From Limnephilus marmoratus (taxonomy: Eukaryota > Arthropoda > Insecta > Trichoptera > Limnephilidae), in contig OU862913.1 of the NCBI GenBank assembly GCA_917880885.1, positions 26,545,286 to 26,609,285 of the forward strand: a stretch of DNA of 64,000 nucleotides. The letters are read 5' to 3'. How positions within the stretch are numbered: position 1 is the first letter of the stretch; each line of letters opens with the position of its first letter. Below the pieces are notes generated by a model that saw only the letters and a program-made list of their open reading frames with translations, did no database searches and had not been told where the DNA came from. Both the position numbers and the translations under genes were made by a program. Shown piece after piece: positions 10,160 through 25,100 of the stretch.

Positions 10160-13100
10160 GTTGGTTTGTATCCCTCGAGCGATGGGGTGCTGAATTAACT
10201 TATTTGCATGTTTCAACATTATTTGGATTATGACCGCTTTTCGTAATCCCTCGATCATATTTTGTCAGAAGGTCAAAATGTTTCCACTTTGTAATAAAAT
10301 CTAAATTTGGAATGGAATATTTCTGTTAAACGTGTCCGGAAACTAATTTTTTTTTTTTTTTTAATTGCCGGCAACCCGGGCGTTTATTGAAATAACATTA
10401 TCATATACAAACAAGTAAGTAACCCGCCTCGCTAGACGATGTCTACTCTGAGACGGGTACATATAAATGCATACATTTACACATACATACACACTTACAC
10501 ATATGTATACGCATGCATGCACATAATCATAAAAATCTAAGTATATAGAGTCTAGATAAAATTATTGGAAATTGTTGATGGTTATCATAAAACCAAAACT
10601 TTGAAAAGAATTTTATTTTACTTGATTGCTTTGTATTATTTCACAATTTAATTATTTAAAATACTATAAGGTATATTTGCGGTACGTTCCAGAGTGGCAG
10701 ATACTTTCAGTATTGCCCTAGTGTAAGACCATCATTCAGAATTGAAATGTTGCTTGAAATGGCTTTACTGTGTTTGGTGACCAGATCTGAATAGTTAGGT
10801 ACTTCCCCCACCTTCCTCTTCCCCAGCTTTCTCTTTCCCACCTTCCTCTTCCCCATCTTCCTCATCCCCATCTCCTTCCCCTTTAAGTCTCACAATATAC
10901 TCCAATTGGGGATTCCTCACTTGCCCCAGACGGGAGCAGTTGGGACTCTTGTGTGGTAGGATTCACATAAAAAAAACGAGTGTGCTTTAGACCAAACAAC
11001 TGAAGTAAAACTCTGCTCCATATGTATGATAGGAATAGAGAAAGAAATTGTGCACGCGCACTGCTCTCTCTTGCTCCTACAGTGTGATACAGACAATAGG
11101 CCTGCACTGTGTAAAGTAACTGCCTATGAGAGAATGGGAGAAAGAAAATGTGTGCTTGCACCTCTCTCTCTTGCCCCTACTGTAATATACGAAGCGTAAC
11201 TCTTTCTCTTTCTATCTTCACTAACTTATATCTCCTTCTCAACTACCGTTCTGTTTTATATTGTAGGGTAACTTGCATTTAACCTGTTGGGGGCTATGCC
11301 CTGAAACAAGGAAATTATGCAAAGCATCATTGCATCACTTAGAAGTTAATGTTTTGTGGATTAATTTTGAGCTATCGTATATTTTATTTACCGAAACACA
11401 TTCCTAGAACAATAAACTATGTACCAAAACAACATTACTTGCGTTAATTTGATAAATTTATATGTTTTATGATGTTTTCGTCAAGTATCACGCATCGGAC
11501 TTTGACAGATTTAATCGCGGCAAATTTGACATTTCGATTCCAGAGATAAAATCATTTATTATTATTATTAAACAATGAGCAGGCAGCATTCTGCTGATGC
11601 GCTCATATCTAATTTCACAATGGTTTGATAGTAAATGCGTAGTTTGAATTTTTAACCTTTCTTCTCGTACAGAAAGCTCCAAAACGAACCGTTTAAAAGA
11701 CCATGGTTCACTGAGGTTAATGTGAAAAGATCGGAAATGAGAATCATTTTTAGATTAAGATCCGGACATGCACTAATGGGAAGAATATTGTGTTTGATAG
11801 GCCTCTCTGATTCTCCAATGTGCTCGATATGTGAACAAATTGAAGATGTCGAGCACACATTATCAAAGTGCATTAACCCGGCCTGTGCCGCGTGTGCGCT
11901 GGCGCACAAAAATGAAAAATCAAAATTTTTACGCAATTTTGACCCTTATGTATAAAGAAAGTGTATGAAAAACACGGTCAGAATCGCTAGCTCTATTATC
12001 GCCCTTTACCATAGAAATAGCCGCAATGCAGCCGGTCACTCCGAATAATTTATATGAAATTTTTCGTCGGGCGGGATGTGCGCAGGTCTTGCGCATGCGC
12101 GAAAAAAAAATATTTTCATCTTCGATTTTTACCCTTCTATGTACAAAATTTGAATAAGAACACGGTCAGAAATGCTAGCGCCAACATTCTCTATGAGATG
12201 GGTAAAAATTTCATTCACCTTGCAACATTAGAAAATTTTAAAATAATTTTTATCTGTGGGCATCTCGAACTGTCATTTTGGCGGCCGCGTCAAAATGCCG
12301 ATGCGTGACCTCGAATAAAACATCATAAAACCTATCAATTTACGTAATTACGCAAGTAATATTATTTTGGTAAATAGTTTATTGTTCTAGGAATGTGTTT
12401 CAGTCAATAAAATATACGATAGGTTAAATTTAATCCACAAAACATTCAATTGAAGATCGTGAAATTTCGGTGTTGTTCTGGTAAAAAGCCTGGCCCTCAG
12501 GGGGTTAAATATGAAAGACAGAGAGTTACAATACTAATGACCTCGAACTCATCGGAAGTTCAGAAGTTAATAGCCTCAACCGAGTTTCATGCCATATCGA
12601 GAATAATGAAATTTATTAGATCATGTAAACTGGAAAATATTCTAAAGTGATTTTTTATATGAAATGAATATAAAAGGACTCTAAGTAACTTTTAAAGATC
12701 ATTAGAGATTATAATGATAATATTATAATTTAAAAACAGATGAGGCAAAAAATGAAAACATTGTGTGAGTCAGAAGCCTCGATAATATACATGACATTAA
12801 AAAAAAAAAAAAAACCTTTCTTCTCTCTAAAAATTTTTAAAATATTCTGGTGTCGCCAGGTGAAACTGGCTATATCATCAATGATGTTGGCGCAAGCGAT
12901 TCTGACCTTGTCCTTCATACGAATTCTGTACATAGAAGGGTTAAAATCGCATTAAAAAATATTTTTTTCAAATTTTTTTCTGCGCGCATCCGCAGGTCTC
13001 CAGGTTATAACCTCTTATAGGCCAGGCCCTTTCACGAAAATTCACTAAAAAAGCACCACTTTAAATTTTGAATTGAATGTTTTGTGAACTAATTTTGAGC

Positions 13101-16100
13101 TATAGTATATTTTATTGACTGAAACACGTTCCTAGAACAATAAACTATGTACCAAAACAACATTACTTGCGTTAATTACGTAAATTAATAGGTTTTACGA
13201 TGTTTTAGTCGAGGAACACGCATCAATTTTGATAGCTAAAATTCGCTGCAAAAATGACATTTCCATGTCACAGATAAAATCGTTTAAAAATATTCTGGGG
13301 TTGCAAGGTGAATGAAATTTTTACCCATCTTGGCTTTGGCGCAAGCGATTTTGACCTTGTTCTTCATAGAAATTCTGTACATAGAAGGGTCAAAATCGCA
13401 GACAAACATTTATTTCGAAATATTTTTTCGCGCATGCGCACAAGCTGCGCGCATATGAGCGTGTCCGGCCGATTAGAGGTTAACCAGTGATTCCTGGCAT
13501 TATTTGGAGTAAAGAATGTAAACGAAATTTTGGTCTCTGGTGGCTTTTTTGACATCCTTTTTTTTTCTCGAGTTCACAAAACCCGAGTCGTTTGTATCTC
13601 TGTGTAAAATTAAAGTTATTACCCCAATTATAAAAATATCAATGTGGGTTTTTTGCATAAACATAAATCTAAAAGGTCATTTTATCTACTTTCGTTTTGA
13701 GCATATTTAAAATGCATTGGAAATATTCCAAAATTTGATAAGAAATTTTATGTTTATACAAAAGATAAACTACGCTCTTCCGCTGTATAAACAATATGGC
13801 TGTTAAATATCATTTAAGTTAATTTTAGCTTATTAGTGCGATTTTTACACACACGGTTGTTTATCAATTGCATAAAATTTAATAGTGAGGCTGTTATTGT
13901 TTTAACTCCTCCGAATTTTCGAGAATATTAGCTTTTGGTGTCTTAAATAAAATGACATTTTACGAAAACTTTTTGTTATTACCGCTTCACAATTAAAGCT
14001 CTATAAATGAAACATTTCTGAACGTAGCCGAATAGTAAAAACTGTTTTAGAAAGGTTACAAAAAAGGCTTTCAAATTGTTATATTACAAATAAATATTAA
14101 GAGGGTATAACCAGAGAAAACCTGAAATATGTCATTTTTAAATCAGATTTTAGACGACCTCCGTAGTCCAGTGGGTAAGACTCTTGACTCACAATCCGTA
14201 GGTCGCGGGTTCGAACTAGGGATGTTACGAATATTCGCATTCGCATATGCGAATAATTCGCATAATTTTAAACATTCGCATCGACATTCGCATTCGCAAC
14301 AATCGATGCGAATATTTAGCGAATGCGAATGTGTGCAGATCATGACGTGACTCGCCCACTGTCCACGTGTCTTTTGTTTTTCGAGCAAGCGCATGAGCGC
14401 GCTAGCTACATTGTTTGTGATTCCTTGATTGGTTTATCGTTTTAGTTGTCATTTAGCATGTCACTTGTCAGTCAGGTGCTAAAAGGTTGAGGACTTCAAC
14501 AAGCAACATTAATGAGCCTTCGACAAGTTCTGCTAAAACTCTTATAAGCAATCTGGCAGGAATCTTAGATTCCTCAAATGATAGCGAAAACTCCGACGGT
14601 GCAGAATCTGGAGACACTAAGCTGTGAAATCAAAGCTCAATTGAAGGCATATCTTAAAGAAAAACGAGCCCCTCTTGATGAAAACCCTTTGGACTGGTGG
14701 AAGACTAAATTGAAATACGACAAATTGAGAGATCTGGCTCCTAAATATCTGAGCGCTCCACCGGCCAGTGTTCCGAGTGAACAATTGTTCAGTGCAGCCG
14801 GCCTTATATACGAGACCCTTAGAAATCGCCTCATGGGAGAAAAGGCTGCAAAATTGCTTTTTCTGAAATATAATATGCCTCTTTTGAACTTCGATTATTA
14901 AATTGCTTAATTACTATTATAACTTACTGTATAAGAATTGATTTTATTGTTTTTATTTTTTTATTAAAACGATGATTAATGTTGACTAAAGTTTTTTTTT
15001 ATGTGATTCCTTAACATTCGCATTCGCATTCGCACATTTGCATTCTGAACATTCGCATTCGCATTTGCACATTTGCATTCTGAACATTCGCATTCGCATT
15101 CGCGAATGTTAAAATATCACATTCATAACATCCCTAGTTCGAACCCGGCATGCGCAAATAAATTTTATTTGATTAATTTGTGGAAGATACTATCAGTATC
15201 GCCCTGGTGTAAGACCACCATTCAGAATTGAAACGTTGCTTGAAAATGGCTTTAGCCGTGTTTGGTGACCAGATCTGAATAGCCAGGTACTTCCCAACCT
15301 TCCTCTTCCCCACTTCCTTCCCCTCCCCACTACCTTCAGCCCCACAACATACCCCAATTGGGGATGCCATAGTCTCACTGGCTCCAGACGGGAGTAGTTG
15401 AGATTCTTGTGCGATATTCACTGTAAAAAAAAAAAATCCGTATTGACCCTTTTTCCACAAAAAAATTTTAATGGATTCCGAAAGATTGTTCTTTTATCTA
15501 GCATTCGCATGTTTTAAATTTTGAGAAAAAATGTTTATTTTTAGTATAATAAGGTTATACCATAGGTCGGCAGATTTGTTAAATTTTCAAAAAAAAATTG
15601 TATTATACCACACACATTTCAAATCATATAATCATGCAGTAAAATAAATCAATACATTATCTGGGTATCGCATGTTTTGGAATTTTAATTTAAGTTTAAA
15701 TAAAATCATTAAAAATATATACGTATATGTGTTTCTTGACGAAAATTGGTCCGTTTGTGTATTTATTTGCGCACTTACAAACTAATATATTTCAGATTTT
15801 TTAATATCCTTATTTAACTTAGAAATTATTGAAAAGTGATAAATACTTAAAATCAAAAAATAATTACAAAAAGTACATTATTTTAATAGTTTTATCATCA
15901 CGCCTTTCAGCATTTTTGGATGTAGGTATAAATTAAACCAAATTTGGAATGAAATAAAATCGATATTGAGTTATAATTTTAAAAAGCTGGTACGGAGAAT
16001 AATTAATCTTTCTCATTGTAACCGCCCTGCACGATCGTAAGAACAACTTTCGACGAAATGTGGATTTTCGTCCGCTGGCTGGTTGGTTGGTTACTAATTA

Positions 16101-19100
16101 TTATATTCATATAATTCAATGTTAAGGGATGAAGTTGATTTAGGATCAAAAAATTTTAACAATTCATCAACTATTTGATGTTAATTTTCACATTCTGTGT
16201 AAGTTCTATTTCAATTCTGTTCTGTAGGCCAGTTGCTGCACAAAACTTAAATATTCAAAGAATTTGAATAGAACTTACACAGAACATGAAAATTAACTTA
16301 ACCCCTCCGAATTTTCGCGAATATTCGCTTATGATGTCTCCAAACGAAATGACATTTTACGAAAACTTTGTGTTATTACCACTTCACGATTAAAGCTCTA
16401 TAAATGAAACATTTCTGAATGTAGCCGAATAGTAAAAACTGTTTTAGAAAGGCTACGAAATAAGCTTTCAAATTGTTATATTACAAATAAATATTAACAT
16501 TTGTAAATATTAAAATTAAGAATGCAAACATTAAAAAAATGTAAACATGACTCACGTGATGTTTTTATGTGAAAACGGTACTAAAATCATAGATTATGTA
16601 AACAACAATACTTATTCTATTGTATAAATGTATTATAAACACTTTTGTCACCTAACTTTTTTATCATTTCATACAAAATATTTGATAAAAATAAACATTT
16701 TCCAGCGGTCCGTAGGCCATTTTGCGGGTAAAATACCCGACGACCGTGTTACTTGACAGATTAGGTATGTTTACGTATTTCTATGGACAACTTGAATAGA
16801 GATGTGCAGCATGATTCACAATCGACTTTTTACTTTTTATTTTATGGATGGAGGGATGTCACTAAAACAATAACGGAGTTAGAACAATTTCTGTGGAGAC
16901 ACACGCGTTGACGTATAAACACGCTTATTGTACTTGACTGCTATCGTTTTTTCAACGCATATATCTGCTTAAGTTGGTGACTGGTTAAGGCAATGCAAGT
17001 TCGATCATTTTTTAACCGATTCTGTGCCAAGAGCGAGTTTTCTCACTATTCTTTGAGCAAGTGTTTTTTTTTTTTTTTTTTTCAAGATTTTTGCACATTG
17101 AATAAATTTGGTAAGTCATTTAAATATCCCTTCAAGGTGTAATGTTTTTAATTTATAAAAATTTGATTAAAAATTCATGGCCTGCTGTTCACAGCTACAC
17201 TCCTACATACTGGCATTTAAAAGGTTAAACCCATCAAACCAATCTTTACTTGCTTTTAAAATTTCTTCATTTTGAGTTTTTATATGTTTCCAAAGACTTA
17301 GTGATTTATTCATGATTATTTGGGTGCTCACGGCTGATTTAGGTCCTCTATCCATTTGCTTAATAAATTTTCTGTCATCAATAAACTTCTGGTTCGCGAA
17401 ACTTTTGTCGCTGTAATCGGAGTTTCATTTTCGGCAGCCTTTTTAATTTTGTCTTTTGGCATTGTAAACTCAGGCAATTTGAAATCCCTACCTACTATTG
17501 CAAATTTACCACCATTTATTATTTTTTGTTTCTTTTTTAAAGTCACTGCATCGTGAATTTTCTTAACTGATTTTTCACATTGTCTGTTTGACATTTTAAA
17601 TTGTAAAATTGAGGTTAAAAATCGTAAAAGGGATAAAAATATGGAGCTTGCGCTCGACACCGCAGCTAAGATTTTTTAATTTTTTTTTATTTTTATTTTA
17701 GCGACTATATAAAATAATTGTACATACAATGTAATTAAGTATAAAATATTGTATTTCTTAGTCCTCCTCATTAGGGGGTCCTGTGCCGAGGCGGACTAAA
17801 GTTATTTAAATATAGTTTTTTTGTCTTCTATGTCATTTCTAATGTCTTTATTAGGGTTTTTTCATTGACCTCTTTCAGCCATATTTTTATTCTTGACTAG
17901 CTGAACCCGACCACGCTTCGCTGTGGCTTTGTCTGATTTTAATTATTAGAGGAGTTAACAAAAATTGTCTAGCAACTGTGCATTTTCCAAGAAGACACAT
18001 TGCTTAATTGAATATCTGCTGTGACTATGCTGTAGTGTAGAATATAAGGGAAGAAAAAAAAAACATTTGTAATTTTTTTTAAATTATTTATTTATTCAGA
18101 CCTTACATGCTTTTACAATATCACTTTATAATAGATTAGCACCTATTAGTGTCAGCAATTCTTTGTAGTTGATCATTTCTGCGTTGCAAAACGATATTGC
18201 GAGGATGAAATTCTTCTCCAACCATGATAATTCCCACCTCATTAATTGTTGGCGCATTATATCGTCTGACATGCTCACTTGCTGGTGTTTGATCAACACT
18301 AATGATAATTTTATGGCTGTCTGATGGCATGAGATCAATTGCGTTTTTGAACATTCGAATTAAATTATTTTTATCATCTAACATTTTTTTCAACTACTCA
18401 ACAATATTTCTTTTGACTTTTATGGAGATTTGACAGCGTGCATTCAACTGATCATTTTGATCTCCCATGAAATATATTTGTAGAAATTTATGTTGATTGC
18501 TGTGAAAAGGAAGCAAAGAGCCAGCTTTATGGTAAATTTGTCCCTGAATTTTAAACGTCGGCATAAAATTTTCTGTTATGACGTTAGCGCCAAATGAAGT
18601 CATCTAAAAACATGAATTGTATTTTCTAATATTTTTGAGGAAATGTTTTAAGTCATCAGTAATTCCTTGCAACAAATTTATCAGTGGTGCTATTGGCTGA
18701 TCAATTTCAGGTAGCTTCACTTCGCCGCTCGCACAACACATTCCTTGAGTTTCTCCTTTAAATTTCATCACTTTGCAGTGTGGACAAACTTATCCATTTA
18801 ACCGATTTGAACAAATTTACATGAGGGTATTGAATATCCGGTTCGTATGAAAAAGCAATTCGATGGTACGAAGCATGGTTATTCAAAAGTTGCACTTGCA
18901 TTCGTCTTCGGCGTTGATCTATTTCTTCTTGACGTTGTTGAGATGACTGTGCTGCTCGTCTTCTTCGCGCTTTTACTCGTAAGCTTTTAAGTCTTTCTTC
19001 CCGACGATTCGTCAGTTCTTCTGCTCGCCTCTGAATAATTCTAACTCGAACATGTTCATTATCGTCTAAACGTTCTTGATCAGTACGGTTTGATCTTCTC

Positions 19101-22100
19101 TGACGATCTGCGTTTGCGTGACGAGTACAATAGCCTATGTTTGAACGTGAGCGAGGCATCCCACGAATGGTGATCAACTTTGAAAAAACTTACACATCAA
19201 TCAACTGGTCACAGTTACACTTTTTTGACCCTTTGAAAATTTGTCATATATAATTCGATTTGTTAATCTGATTTTTTGTAGGTTTTGCAAAGTTACGAAC
19301 TGACATTTAGTACAATTATGAGTAAATTTAAAACGCACAGAGAAAACAAATGAGTGAAAATAGTAATATAATTTGTTAGATATAATTCTACTTTTAAATC
19401 CGATTAAATTCTTTTAATTCCTAATTGTAGGTATCATAAACTTTTGTAACTTTTAATAATATGGCAACACTGTTTAGAACTGTCAAACCGTTGTTTACTA
19501 TGACAAATTATGAGTCAATTTAAAACCCATAAAATTATCCTTTTCCTTTGGAACTTCCAAATAAAAAGTATGTAGAAACGCTCTTCTGCTAAAATGCAAT
19601 GTTCTGTAAAAATTTTGATTCAATCCATCGATTACTTTCCGAGATTAACGAACGCAAACATACGGAACCTAAATTTTTATATGTATAGATTTGTATTCAT
19701 TAGGATTTTTTATTTGTTTTACGTCTTGGGGAAGGATGTTATGGAGTTTTGTTGCAAAGTATGTATAGTTTCTTTGTACAAATGTGGTTTTATAACTTGG
19801 AATATTTTTTATATAATTTTTATTCGATTACATTGAAGTTGAAGAATAGCTGATTGACGCAAACAAGTATCGTTTAAAATACTGCGTTATAACGAATCCG
19901 CACTCATCGGGGTCGCGATGAGGGGGGGTTACCTGTAGTTGTATTTTATAGTAATTATAAAGTGAATCAAATGGATTTTTGTAAAAAATATTCATATTAA
20001 CACACTTCAGGCGGGAAGGCTAGTTCTACCTCATACGCCGGTCCTACTTGAATTAGCGATGTGTAGGTTCAACTGGAGTGGGATCTTAAACTCCGGTTCT
20101 TCGCATGAAGCAGATCCTAGTTTTCAAATCGACTACTCCCAAAGAACCCCGTCCAGTATTTGTACCCGGAACTCGGCGGTCCGAGTCACTTGCGAGTCGG
20201 GTGTGGCGGCGCGGCGGTCCGAGCCACTCGCACTCGTCATACCCGTACGTCTCGGTCCGAATCACGTCGCGTCGGGAATAGGTTGCGCGTTCGAGTTCTT
20301 TTGCGGGCTCTGGCTCCGAGGTCCGGCTAGGGTGGAACCCGAGCGGTCTCGGTTCGAGCTATTCGCGAGTCGGGAGCAGGTTGCGCATTCGAGTTCTTTT
20401 GCAGGCTCGGGCTACGAGGTGCAAATCTGTGCGTCTCGGTCCGAGTCATTCGTGAGTGACTCCCGGGACCTGATCCAAGAACTCAAGTACTTTTAATAAA
20501 AGGAAGCACGTCACGGAGGCCTCTTTTTTAAGCAGAATGCAGAACTTACCCATCTCTAACTTGAATATCTGGAAAGGCATCGATGTCAAATATTTTTATA
20601 TGATTTTTTTATACCAATCTCTTTGTAAGGGTCTCCTAACTATATGTATACACATAAATCTATACGTAAACTAGCAAGTTCCCGGCAAGCGTTGCAATGC
20701 CACTTAATAAAGAAATTATTTCTCCCTGCGTGTCCTTTCCCATTCGCCCCTTTCACTTTCCGCCCCCCTTCCACTCCTGCGTCCCCTTCCCCTCATGTGT
20801 TCCCACTCCGCCTACCCTCTCCTCACTCCCATCTCCTGGTTCCCCTATCCCGCAAACCCCCCCTTCCACGTTTCCCTCCCCCCTCCCACGTTCCATACAT
20901 TAAGTCCTGGTACATTCAGTTTTTAAACAGCACGTGTGCCACCTATTGCAATTTTTTTATACAAATTTAATAATGCCAGAGCTCACCAATATTTATAGAA
21001 ACCTTCGCAGGCGTGTTGATAACAACTCACCAAAGATTCATCACAATCGGGTGAATAGTTTAGGAAATCATTTCATAATGCCAGAGCTCACCACTATATA
21101 TAGAAATTATCGCTGGCATGTGAATAATTCACTAAAGTTTCATCGCAATCGGATGAATGGTTTAGCAACGCATAATTTAATGATGCCAGAGCTCACTATT
21201 ATACATAGAAACCATTGCGGGCATGCGCACATCAAATCCCCAAACTTTCATCGCAATCGGATGAATGGTTTTAGGTAGGCGTAACGAACAAACATACATA
21301 CATGCAAGTAAACATTGATTTTTATATATGTAGATATGATATAAAATGGGGTAAAAATGTAAATGATTTATTTATTCTTAGTATTTATTTATTTACATTT
21401 ACATTACAAAGATATAATATATTGTCCTCCACACTAGGAGTTCACCTGTGTTGTAGAGGACATTTTTCAGTTGTAAATTATAAATTGTGAGTAGTAAAAC
21501 AAAAGAGGTTCACAGTTAATAAAAAAAAAGAAACAATAAAAATCAAAATATCGACTTCAATTTGACAAAAATTATAAATTAAAAGTTTAAAAGATTGTAG
21601 CCAGTTTCTTATGTTTTTTTTTTATTATTTAATAATATTAGTTGTTTTGTATTGTGTAAGAAGAGAATTGTATAGTTTTATACAAAGAGGATTTTTGAAG
21701 TAAAACTTCTTTACGCACACTCCACTTAGGGGATAAGCTGGTAAATGCGTTACGAAAAGTGGTGATTGTTACGAAAAATGTCATGCGAACGGTAATCAAT
21801 GCGAACGGTAATCAATGCGAACGGTAAACGATGCGAACGGTGATGGATTACCCTTATCACTTCCCGAGTCAAGCGTGCATAAAGGCCCGACCGTTCGCCT
21901 AGCAATCGATCACCGTTCGCATTGATCACCGTTTGCATAACACTCTGTCTAAAGCACACTCGCTTTTTTTTTGTAATGATTTGTATTAAAGTGAAAATTT
22001 TTATTTTATTATTATTATATAATGAGCAGGCAGCATTCTGCTGATGCGCTCATATCTAATTTCACAATAGTTTGACAGTAAATTTTAATTTTCAACAAGT

Positions 22101-25100
22101 TAGTCCTTTTTTCTCTCCAAATATGAATCCAATAGAGCTTTGAATTGGTTTATGTTAGCTGCATCGATGACATGTTGTGGGAGTTTGTTCCAAGCATCCA
22201 CCACTCTATTTGCAAGGAAGTGTTTTCATTTTTGTAATGTATTAAAGTATGTAGGTACATTTCACACATAAAACGTCACTAAATGGTCCAACATTCACTT
22301 TAACATCTGTTTATGGAATCCTAATACAGAGTAGATTATAATTTTGGACAATACTTTTATATTTGGGGTATTATGAGTACTCTATAGAAAAAAATCATTC
22401 AAATGTTCTTATTTTTTTCAAAGATATATCGGTTTGAAACCAATTCGATTTTCTTGATCGGGTATTTTGTTTTCGCCCCCCTGAAGGGGGTGTTAAGAGT
22501 GTCCAGCGATTTCGAAAGTTTACCTTTTTTTGTTCAATGCGTAGATATAAAATTTTTTGTCATTGAAAAGAGAAATGATTATTCCTCTCAGTTATTTATA
22601 ATGAAGTATTATACTTGATTCCATGGATATAATAAAAAAAAAAAAATTGTCAAACGTGTATGATTACAAATTGGCGAGATATTTTCGTCGGCAGTTAAAA
22701 GTTGGCATATAAAATGAAGTCAAAAGTCTAATTCCCTACACAAAAGGAATGTGTTATCTAAATATTGATTTTTTCAAAATTTTGCACATTTGTAGTCAAA
22801 ATATTTTTGAAAGTTTTTTTGTCAAATACAAACATCTCAAAGATATTTTTATCTTGTTTCAAAATTGTATTTCTTTATACGACATATTTAAAAATAAGAA
22901 ATATATTATGTACTAGTTTTTGCCCCCGGCTTCGCACACGCCATTCCCCCCCCCCCCCCCCCTCCCCCCTATCCCTCTCCCCCCTCCCCATTCCCATTCC
23001 ACCTCTCGCATTCCACACATTCATTCCCGGTACATTCAGTTTTCAAACTGCTTGCTTGCCACCTATTACTTAATTTTTTTTACAAATTTCGTAATGCCGG
23101 GGCGCAACAGTAGTTTTATACAAAATAACGAACAAAAAAAAAGAATTATCCAATTTGGTGCAGTCGTTCGGAATTATGCGCATACATACATTTCGGCGAT
23201 TCATTTTTAGAGATTGGTATTAACTACGACGCCAACAAAGCACTCTTTTTAGGGTGAATTGCCTAATTCAAAAAAAAAAACACATTCGTTTCCAATGCAA
23301 CAATTTGTTTGCTTTTCTTCTGACGTTTGCAATAACTCGATTTTGTTAGGGACATGATAAATGATTTCATAACGCCAGAGCTTATTCGTAACGCCAGAGT
23401 TTACCTATATTATTGTATAATACCCAGCCTATATTACTCGCAAATGATGTAGCTTTCTATTAGTGAAAGAATTTTTAAATTCCATTCAGTATTTCTTGCA
23501 TAAAAGAGTAACAAACATTCATCCATATAAACTTTCACCTTTATAATATTAATAGGATAGGATAATAGGATTTAAAATACTCAGGAAAAATTCCGAAATT
23601 CTGCAAAATTTCACCGTGTCATTGGGGCTTGCTTGATATTCAAATCTAAAAGTTAATCACAAAATAATTTAAAAGAAACCAAAGTTTTCGCCCGCCATTT
23701 GAAAAAAATTACCAAAAAGTGAGTAGACGGGTAATGTTTATAATACATTTGCATAATAAAATTTGTGTTTTTATTTTTTTTCATTATTAGTAATTTTAGT
23801 CAGAAAAGTCACAAGGTTCCATTTGTAAAACTTTTTTATGTTTGCGTTAAAAAAATTTGTATTTCAAAAATTATATCGACGGAAGAACGATGTCGGATCT
23901 GCTAAAAATTGTTATAACTTGCTTTTACTTCTTTTTGTTGACTTAACCACTCAGATACGTAAGCAGATATACACGATAATATAATGATAGCAGTCAAGCA
24001 CAATAAGCGTGTTTTCACGTCAACGCGTGTGTTTCCACAGGAATCGTTATAACTCCGTTATTGTTCTAGTGACATCCCTAAAACAAAAAGTAGAAGGTCG
24101 ATAATAAATTGTCCATAGAAATACATAAAAAGACCTACTCTGTCAGATACACGGTAGATACATATTTTACCCGCCAAATCGCCTACGGGCCACTAGACAT
24201 TGTTATTTTTTTTATTAAATATTATTGTATGAAATGATAAAAAAGCAAGGTGACTAAATTGTTTATTCAGTATTCAGGAACACGGCATAATAACCCCCCA
24301 AAAAAATAACAAAATTTGTTTATTATACATTTATACAATAGAATAAGTATGTTTTTTTTTTTTTTACATAATCTGTGATTTTAGTACTGTTTTCTCATAA
24401 AAACATCATGTGAGTCATTCTTAAATATTTTTTTATGTTTGCATTCAAAATTTAACATTTACAAATGTTAATTTATTTGTAACTAGCAGACCCGGCCACG
24501 CGCGGCTAACGAAACACAACGCCACTACCCAACCTTTATAAAATCCACACCACCCGCTTGCCAGCTGCCCGCTGCCTGAATTGAATATTTGAATTTCTCG
24601 GCTTTTCTCTACTATAATAAGCATGTATTATGCATATAAATCTTCCTCTTGAATCACTCTATCTATTGGTGAAAACCGCATGAAAATCTGTTTCGTAGTT
24701 TAAAAGATCTACGCGCACATACATTTTGAGCGACTTAATTTTTTATAGTATGTAATGATGTAACAATTTGAAAGCTTATTTCGTAACCTTTCAAAAACAG
24801 TTTTTATTATTCGGCTACGTTCAGAAATGTCTCATTTACAGAGCTTTAATTGTGAAGCGGAAATAAAACAAGGTTTTTGTAAATCTGACATTTCGTTTAA
24901 GACGAAAAACGTGCATATTCGTGATAGATCTGAGCGATTAAAAGTCTAAATTTTTGGAATTTTGGATTAAATGACATTGAAGAAGAAGATAACACTAGTA
25001 AAAATAAAAAGATCTCGGTTGAAACAGGATTTTTAATAAAAATTGAATATTACTTTATACTTTAACAAAAAGGTCAATAGGTATTCCATACAAATAAAAT

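Larger units (their letters stand above)
14147..15435 (+). mobile_element. SINE-A with tRNA-like head, split by a hAT
   Basis: The tRNA-like head (14147-14216) has an A-box-like TAGTCCAGTGGGTAAGACTC and a B-box GGGTTCGAAC. The body resumes at 15145 (CCGGCATGCGCAAATAA) and runs to an A-rich tail near 15435. The body includes TATCGCCCTGGTGTAAGACC, AACGTTGCTTGAAA and CCCCAATTGGGGATGCC. Confidence 0.88.

Noticed and set aside
20059..20496. 145-codon frame
   Set aside because: It lies entirely inside a hAT MITE with perfect target duplication; its length is explained by high GC content and internal repeats.
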